A stretch of 10,512 nt of DNA, taken from the NCBI GenBank assembly GCA_014238195.1, contig JABABO010000158.1:1-10512 (forward strand), in the 5' to 3' direction. This DNA comes from Kordiimonadaceae bacterium. GTDB taxonomy: Bacteria; Pseudomonadota; Alphaproteobacteria; Sphingomonadales; Kordiimonadaceae. The notes below the pieces were generated by a model. It searched no databases and had not been told where the DNA came from. It saw nothing but the letters and a program-made list of their open reading frames with translations. Numbering within the stretch: the first letter of the stretch is position 1; the number at the start of each line of letters is the position of its first letter. Below, piece by piece: positions 6,513-10,512 of the stretch. The position numbers were made by a program, and so were the translations under genes.

Positions 6513-7967
6513 GTGATACATTTAAAAAATGCAATTAAACAGTTGCCAGTGGTTTATGACATTAATACAAGACCCAAAGCCCCGCATCTAACAGTTACTG
6601 ATCCAGCAAATAGCCGCCCGATTGCTTTTGTTGAAACAACTGATAGCAAAGAGACAGAAGCTGTCATTGAAAAGGCTGAAAAGGCTTTTAGCTCATGGTC
6701 AGCCAAAACCGCGAAAGACCGTTGCAAAGTCCTGAAAAAGTGGCATGATCTTCTTTTGGAAAATTCAGACCTACTTGCCGAGGTAATCACCTTAGAAAGT
6801 GGTAAACCCATACAGGAAGCCAAAGGTGAAGTGGCCTACGGCGCTTCCTACGTAGAGTGGTTTGCAGAAGAAGCCAAGCGTGCTTACGGTGAAATGGTCC
6901 CAGCCCCTTGGCAGGACGCTGAAATACTGGTGATGAAGCAAGCCATCGGTGTAGTCGCAGCCATTACACCGTGGAATTTTCCCGTTGCTATGATCACGCG
7001 CAAGGTTGCACCAGCCTTGGCGGCAGGCTGTTCTATCGTGGTAAAACCAGCAGAAGACACCCCTTTATCGGCTCTGATTATGGAAAAGCTGGCCCTTGAT
7101 GCTGGCCTGCCTCATGGTACTCTTCAAATTGTGGTCGCAGACAACCCTGCCAAGGTTGGAGCGGTGCTAACAAGCCATTCTGCGGTGAAAAAGCTCTCCT
7201 TCACTGGCTCAACAGCTGTCGGCAAACTGCTCATGAAACAATGTGCTTCAACTGTGAAAAAACTGGGCCTAGAACTGGGCGGCAATGCACCCTTTATCGT
7301 GTTTGAAGATGCGGATATTGATGCTGCTGTAGCTGGGGCCATTGCTAGTAAATACAGGAATGCAGGTCAAACATGTGTGTGTGCTAACCGTTTTTATATC
7401 CAAAGTACTGTTTACGATGAATTTGTAGAAAAATTGGCCTTATCGGTTCAGGAATTAAAACTGGGCCATGGCCTGAAAGAGGGCACCACAGTTGGGCCTC
7501 TGATCAATCAGGCAGCGCTGCTTAAAGTCTCTGCACTTGTGGAGGATGCAAAATCCAAAGGGGCGGGTGTTAAGTCTGGTGGTCAGGCAGCCAAAATGGG
7601 TGGCAATTATTTTGAACCTACAATTTTAACAGACATAACCCTTGATATGGACATTGCTGTGGAAGAAATTTTCGGCCCTATTGCCGCCCTGAATAGATTT
7701 GAGACAGAGCAAGACGTTATCAAGCTGGCGAACGATACGCCTTATGGTCTAGCCTCTTATTTCTACGCCCGTGATGTTGGGCGCATTTTCCGTGTTGGCA
7801 AGGCCCTTGAGTATGGAATGGTCGGCGTAAATACAGGGATTATCTCAACAGAAGTGGCACCGTTTGGTGGTATAAAGGAATCTGGGCTAGGGCGCGAAGG
7901 CTCTCATTATGGTCTCGATGATTTTATGGAACTTAAATATATGGCTTTAACAGGACTAGGTCGCTAG
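6513..7967 (+). CDS. gabD: NAD(P)-dependent succinate-semialdehyde dehydrogenase
   Basis: This 484-residue aldehyde dehydrogenase is the usual size of GabD. It contains the cofactor-site motifs ITPWNFP (Asn155) and VVKPAEDTP, then FTGSTAVGK (230-238), the general base in LELGGNAP (Glu254), and the catalytic Cys288 within AGQTCVCANR. The second cysteine (Cys290), two positions on, is a hallmark of GabD-type enzymes, as are the ALEYGMVGVNTGIIS and APFGGIKESGLGREG blocks near the end. It oxidises succinate semialdehyde to succinate in the cytoplasm, the last step of GABA breakdown. It starts with GTG 18 bp after gbuA and is followed 28 bp later by gabT, which makes its substrate. A wider role on 4-guanidinobutyraldehyde or glutarate semialdehyde is possible but not indicated. 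Cofactor preference cannot be settled from sequence alone. Confidence 0.92.
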   Translation: MIHLKNAIKQLPVVYDINTRPKAPHLTVTDPANSRPIAFVETTDSKETEAVIEKAEKAFSSWSAKTAKDRCKVLKKWHDLLLENSDLLAEVITLESGKPIQEAKGEVAYGASYVEWFAEEAKRAYGEMVPAPWQDAEILVMKQAIGVVAAITPWNFPVAMITRKVAPALAAGCSIVVKPAEDTPLSALIMEKLALDAGLPHGTLQIVVADNPAKVGAVLTSHSAVKKLSFTGSTAVGKLLMKQCASTVKKLGLELGGNAPFIVFEDADIDAAVAGAIASKYRNAGQTCVCANRFYIQSTVYDEFVEKLALSVQELKLGHGLKEGTTVGPLINQAALLKVSALVEDAKSKGAGVKSGGQAAKMGGNYFEPTILTDITLDMDIAVEEIFGPIAALNRFETEQDVIKLANDTPYGLASYFYARDVGRIFRVGKALEYGMVGVNTGIISTEVAPFGGIKESGLGREGSHYGLDDFMELKYMALTGLGR

Positions 7968-7995
7968 TTCTATTCTTGATTAAAGGACAAAGAGA

Positions 7996-9279
7996 ATGTC
8001 TAAAAATGATTCATTAATCGCCCGTCGCAGCAAAGCTGTTGCCCTTGGTGTTGCTTCTGCTTCACCTGTTTACGCAAGCAAAGCAAAAAATGCAGAAGTC
8101 TGGGATGCAGACGGGAAACGCTATTTAGATTTTGCCATGGGGATTGCTGTTTGTAATACTGGGCATTGCCACCCAAAAATAGTTAAGGCTGCCCAAGACC
8201 AGTGTGCACAGTATACCCACACGGCTTTTCAGGTCGCCCCCTACGAGCCTTATGTAGCGCTGTGTGAAAAATTAAACACCATTGCCCCAATTGCAAATGC
8301 CAAATCAGTGCTTTTTTCCACAGGTGCAGAGGCTGTTGAAAATGCCATTAAAATTGCCCGCGTTGCCACAGGCCGTCAGGGTGTGATCGCTTTCCATGGC
8401 GGTTTCCATGGGCGGACAGCGCTGACCAGCACCTTGACAGGTAAGATTGTGCCCTACCGGGCTGGCGCGGGCGTTGGGGCCGCAGGAATTTTTCATGCTC
8501 CCTTCCCCATCAAACACCACGGTATTAGTGTTCATGATGCACTGGCGGGACTGGCCACCATCTTTAAAACTGAGATTGAGCCTCATGATGTTGCAGCGAT
8601 TATTTTGGAACCTGTACAGGGTGAAGGCGGTTTTTATGCGGCGCCAACTGACTTTATGACTGCACTGCGAAATCTGTGTGATAAACACGGCATTTTGTTA
8701 ATATGCGATGAAGTTCAGACAGGGTTTGCCCGTACAGGAAAAATGTTCGCGACCGAGCATTATACTATAAAACCTGACCTGATGACAGTTGCTAAGGCCT
8801 TGGGTGGTGGTTTTCCGATCTCTGGCGTAATAGGCAAGGCGTCCATCATGGACACAGTCAAGCCAGGTGGCCTAGGCGGTACATATGGTGGTAACCCTGT
8901 CGCCTGCGCGGCGGCCCTTGCAACCATTCACGCAATTGAAGAAGAAGAGCTGGTTAAGCGCAGTACTATAATTGGTAATCAACTGGTTGAACGCCTACAA
9001 AGGGTGAAAAAGCAAAATACAACAGCGCCTATCGGCGATATTCGCTCGCTTGGGTCAATGATGGCCTTTGAACTCGTAAAGGAAAAGGACACCAACATCC
9101 CCGATCCAGAAGCCACTGCCACGTTAACAGCGAAAGCCCTAGAGAAAGGCCTGATCCTACTATCCTGTGGTTACTTCGCCAATACAATCCGTGTCATTGC
9201 ACCACTGACCATATCCAACGATCATCTACATGAGGGCCTTGATATCATCGAAGAAGCACTTAAGGAAATTACTCTTTAA
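7996..9279 (+). CDS. gabT: 4-aminobutyrate (GABA) aminotransferase
   Basis: This 427-residue class III PLP aminotransferase aligns by eye along its whole length with E. coli GabT. Landmarks are RVWDADGKRYLDFAMGIAV-type N-terminal strands, the phosphate-binding STGAEAVE (108-115), the LEPVQGEGGF block (about 204-213), DEVQTGFARTG with Asp238 contacting the PLP ring nitrogen, and the Schiff-base Lys267 in VAKALGGGFP. It transfers the amino group of GABA to 2-oxoglutarate, giving succinate semialdehyde and glutamate, in the cytoplasm. It is the last gene of the operon, with an AAAGGA ribosome site eight bases before the ATG. 5-aminovalerate is a possible second substrate, as in other GabT enzymes. 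Its pairing with GabD and the guanidinobutyrase makes GABA the natural choice. Confidence 0.92.
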   Translation: MSKNDSLIARRSKAVALGVASASPVYASKAKNAEVWDADGKRYLDFAMGIAVCNTGHCHPKIVKAAQDQCAQYTHTAFQVAPYEPYVALCEKLNTIAPIANAKSVLFSTGAEAVENAIKIARVATGRQGVIAFHGGFHGRTALTSTLTGKIVPYRAGAGVGAAGIFHAPFPIKHHGISVHDALAGLATIFKTEIEPHDVAAIILEPVQGEGGFYAAPTDFMTALRNLCDKHGILLICDEVQTGFARTGKMFATEHYTIKPDLMTVAKALGGGFPISGVIGKASIMDTVKPGGLGGTYGGNPVACAAALATIHAIEEEELVKRSTIIGNQLVERLQRVKKQNTTAPIGDIRSLGSMMAFELVKEKDTNIPDPEATATLTAKALEKGLILLSCGYFANTIRVIAPLTISNDHLHEGLDIIEEALKEITL

Positions 9280-9353
9280 GACGAGCACTTGTAGCTTGTT
9301 TGTCGCGTGATTTAAATCAGATAGACTCTAGCCATTATGAAATGGTCATAAAA
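9280..9353. other. Intergenic segment after gabT with small palindromes
   Basis: It contains a perfect 12-bp palindrome TGATTTAAATCA (9308-9319) and a short stem CCATT/AATGG (9332-9345, 4-nt loop). Neither is followed by a T-run. They could be a protein-binding site or chance in AT-rich DNA. No gene is seen here. Confidence 0.3.
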
Positions 9354-9403
9354 TATAGCGAGACCAATAAATAATGATCTCATTATTTATTGGTCTCGCT
9401 ATA
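9354..9403. repeat. Full 50-bp palindromic repeat (copy 2)
   Basis: TATAGCGAGACCAATAAATA (9354-9373) and its continuation to 9377 form a perfect 24-bp arm that pairs with 9380-9403, leaving only TC (9378-9379) in the centre. Apart from one base and a lost outer right arm, the copy at 106-144 is the same sequence in the opposite orientation, as judged by the central two bases. The element sits between gabT and the terminator of the convergent metalloprotease gene. It has no T-run after it on the plus strand, so it is more likely a dispersed palindromic element (REP/mini-MITE-like) than a dedicated terminator, though its RNA would form a very stable hairpin. Confidence 0.85.
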
Positions 9404-9437
9404 AAAAGCAGGGCATTACCCAGCCCTGCCCATTTTT
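9403..9437 (-). terminator. Intrinsic terminator of the metalloprotease gene, possibly bidirectional
   Basis: A 7-bp GC-rich stem (GCAGGGC 9408-9414 with GCCCTGC 9423-9429) and an 8-nt loop is followed on the minus strand by TTTTTATA, about 45 bp after the stop codon of the minus-strand gene. On the plus strand a TTTTT run (9433-9437) follows the stem after three bases, so it may also stop gabT transcripts that have passed the palindrome. Confidence 0.8.
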
Positions 9438-9480
9438 AGTTCTAAAGACCCAATTTAGGGCCTAGTATTTCCCACTAAGA

Positions 9481-10512
9481 CTAATTATGCTGTAAGTCAC
9501 AAAACCAGCAATCTTCAGAGTTATACGTTTCTTGCTGCGTTCCCATGACGGCACCAGAACCGATTGGGCTACCAGGTGGGATTTTAACAGTCGCAGGGTC
9601 TTTCACGGCTGGCGTGTTACCGCGGCGCAAAGCCACATCAATACGGTCCGCAAGACCCCTACCATAGTGTATTTGGCCTGCTTTTAATTTAAGTGCCATC
9701 TTTTTCACACGACTTAAACTTTCACCAATTGTAGCCCGCACTTGCGGGGGTGTTTCAGCATGACTATGTAGATCAATAAGCTTTTCAACAAAGGCTGATT
9801 GGGCTGCAAAAGCTAATTGCAACAGTTTATCGCCCCGTAATTGGCGGTTTTGCATCACCCTGTCTTCAATTTTCTTTAAGACAAAGCTTAATCCAAAATG
9901 ACCGGCGTGACCACCTTGTATAGCAAGACGTGTTGCTCGTGCTGGATGCAACAAAGCATCAAAGGCCATTTTAGAAGCAACACCAGCGGCTGTGATGGGA
10001 TCAAACATTGGGCCAGCACTTCCCTTAAAAATTTCCCGATTGAACTGCGGGTCGCCGTCACCCCTGGATAACGGGCTTAGTTGCATTATAATGTCTTCAT
10101 TAATCGCCAAAGCTTCGGGCTGAACTGTGTTTAGAATTTCATTCAATGCCGATTCTTGCTGCCCCCGTTCTACAAGTGTTGGCATGGGCCGACCATCACC
10201 TTGATGACGATACATAAAATCCACTCCGCCCAGCATTTTTGCCGCAGCAGCAAGCTGGTAACGGTGGTACAAATAAAGCGGTACGATTTTCGTTTGCAGC
10301 GCCATATGATTTTCACCGCGCCTTAAATTAGCCTCCCCAAAACGATCCAAAGCGATGCTGCGCACAGCCATGACGCTCTGCAGTTCTGCTATTGGATCAG
10401 TGCCATTATCCCACACGGCACCGTGCGGGTGCATCGTACCAACAGACCGACTATCTTGGTCTTTTACATACCGTAAACCTTTCGCGTCGGCTGCCCTGAT
10501 TTTTTCCGCTTG
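9481..10512 (-). CDS. Zinc-dependent metalloprotease (DUF5117/M10-zincin-like family), C-terminal part
   Basis: The frame is open to the window edge, so the gene is partial: the 343 visible residues are the C-terminal part. The stop is TAG at 9481-9483. The visible segment GLRYVKDQDSRSVGT then HPHGAVWDNGTDPIAELQ, MAVRSIALDRFGEANLRRGE, and LYLYHRYQLAAAAKMLGGVDF is characteristic of the region downstream of the zinc site in large predicted secreted or periplasmic 'zinc-dependent metalloproteases' with DUF5117 domains. The HExxH zinc motif and the N terminus would lie beyond 10512, so they cannot be verified. The ATG at 10432-10434 is internal and not the true start. The tail ends with EDCWFCDLQHN, with two cysteines in a CxxC arrangement. 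It is convergent with the gab operon and probably unrelated to it. Confidence 0.75.
   Translation of the reverse strand, partial: QAEKIRAADAKGLRYVKDQDSRSVGTMHPHGAVWDNGTDPIAELQSVMAVRSIALDRFGEANLRRGENHMALQTKIVPLYLYHRYQLAAAAKMLGGVDFMYRHQGDGRPMPTLVERGQQESALNEILNTVQPEALAINEDIIMQLSPLSRGDGDPQFNREIFKGSAGPMFDPITAAGVASKMAFDALLHPARATRLAIQGGHAGHFGLSFVLKKIEDRVMQNRQLRGDKLLQLAFAAQSAFVEKLIDLHSHAETPPQVRATIGESLSRVKKMALKLKAGQIHYGRGLADRIDVALRRGNTPAVKDPATVKIPPGSPIGSGAVMGTQQETYNSEDCWFCDLQHN

Noticed and set aside
8305..8688. 127-codon minus-strand frame inside gabT
   Set aside because: It overlaps the conserved core of GabT and its translation shows no family resemblance.
106..9403. Composite transposon bounded by the two palindromes
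   Set aside because: No transposase or integrase is present, one copy is truncated, and no target duplication could be seen at the outer edges. It is kept only as a repeat-pair observation.
9481..10434. Complete 317-residue protein starting at the ATG 10432-10434
   Set aside because: The frame stays open upstream to the window edge and the extra residues (such as GLRYVKDQD) continue the family sequence, so this ATG is internal.

Overview
The window looks like a piece of chromosome from a marine-type, Gram-negative proteobacterium of moderate GC content, most likely an alphaproteobacterium. The evidence is a TonB-dependent receptor (outer membrane), a zinc metalloprotease of the DUF5117/M10-like type common in such genomes, and GabT/GabD proteins of proteobacterial type. 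The lineage is an inference; no rRNA or other taxonomic marker is present.

Layout. Positions 1-272 carry no gene but are rich in inverted repeats: an IS200/IS605-like end hairpin (20-57), a half copy of a palindromic repeat (106-144) and a two-tier hairpin (169-211). A flavin-dependent L-amino-acid monooxygenase/oxidase gene lies on the minus strand (273-2120). Facing away from it, on the plus strand, is a tightly packed run: a 5'-truncated TonB-dependent receptor (2151-3215), an MFS transporter (3219-4418), a beta-lactamase-fold serine hydrolase (4411-5529), a guanidinobutyrase-type ureohydrolase (5541-6494), succinate-semialdehyde dehydrogenase GabD (6513-7967) and 4-aminobutyrate aminotransferase GabT (7996-9279). 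Gaps within the run are 3 bp, an 8-bp overlap, 11 bp, 18 bp and 28 bp, so it reads as one operon. An intergenic stretch (9280-9480) holds a full 50-bp palindrome and an intrinsic terminator. After it comes the 3' part of a zinc metalloprotease gene on the minus strand, which runs off the window end.

How the genes may work together. The last three operon genes form a clear chain: 4-guanidinobutyrate to GABA plus urea (GbuA-like), GABA to succinate semialdehyde (GabT), and succinate semialdehyde to succinate (GabD). The flavoenzyme belongs to the family of tryptophan 2-monooxygenase and lysine 2-monooxygenase. If it acted on arginine it would make 4-guanidinobutyramide, and the serine hydrolase (same fold class as the amide hydrolase NylB) would be a candidate for cleaving that amide to 4-guanidinobutyrate. 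This would complete the 'arginine monooxygenase' route from arginine to the TCA cycle, with an unusual enzyme in the amidase step. The receptor and MFS protein would have been the uptake arm. The chain from guanidinobutyrate onward is well supported; the first two steps are hypotheses. No regulator gene is visible.

Two structural oddities stand out. The receptor lacks its signal peptide and plug domain exactly where it meets the start of the flavoenzyme gene, which suggests a rearrangement. A near-identical palindromic repeat also occurs on both outer sides of the whole pathway block.
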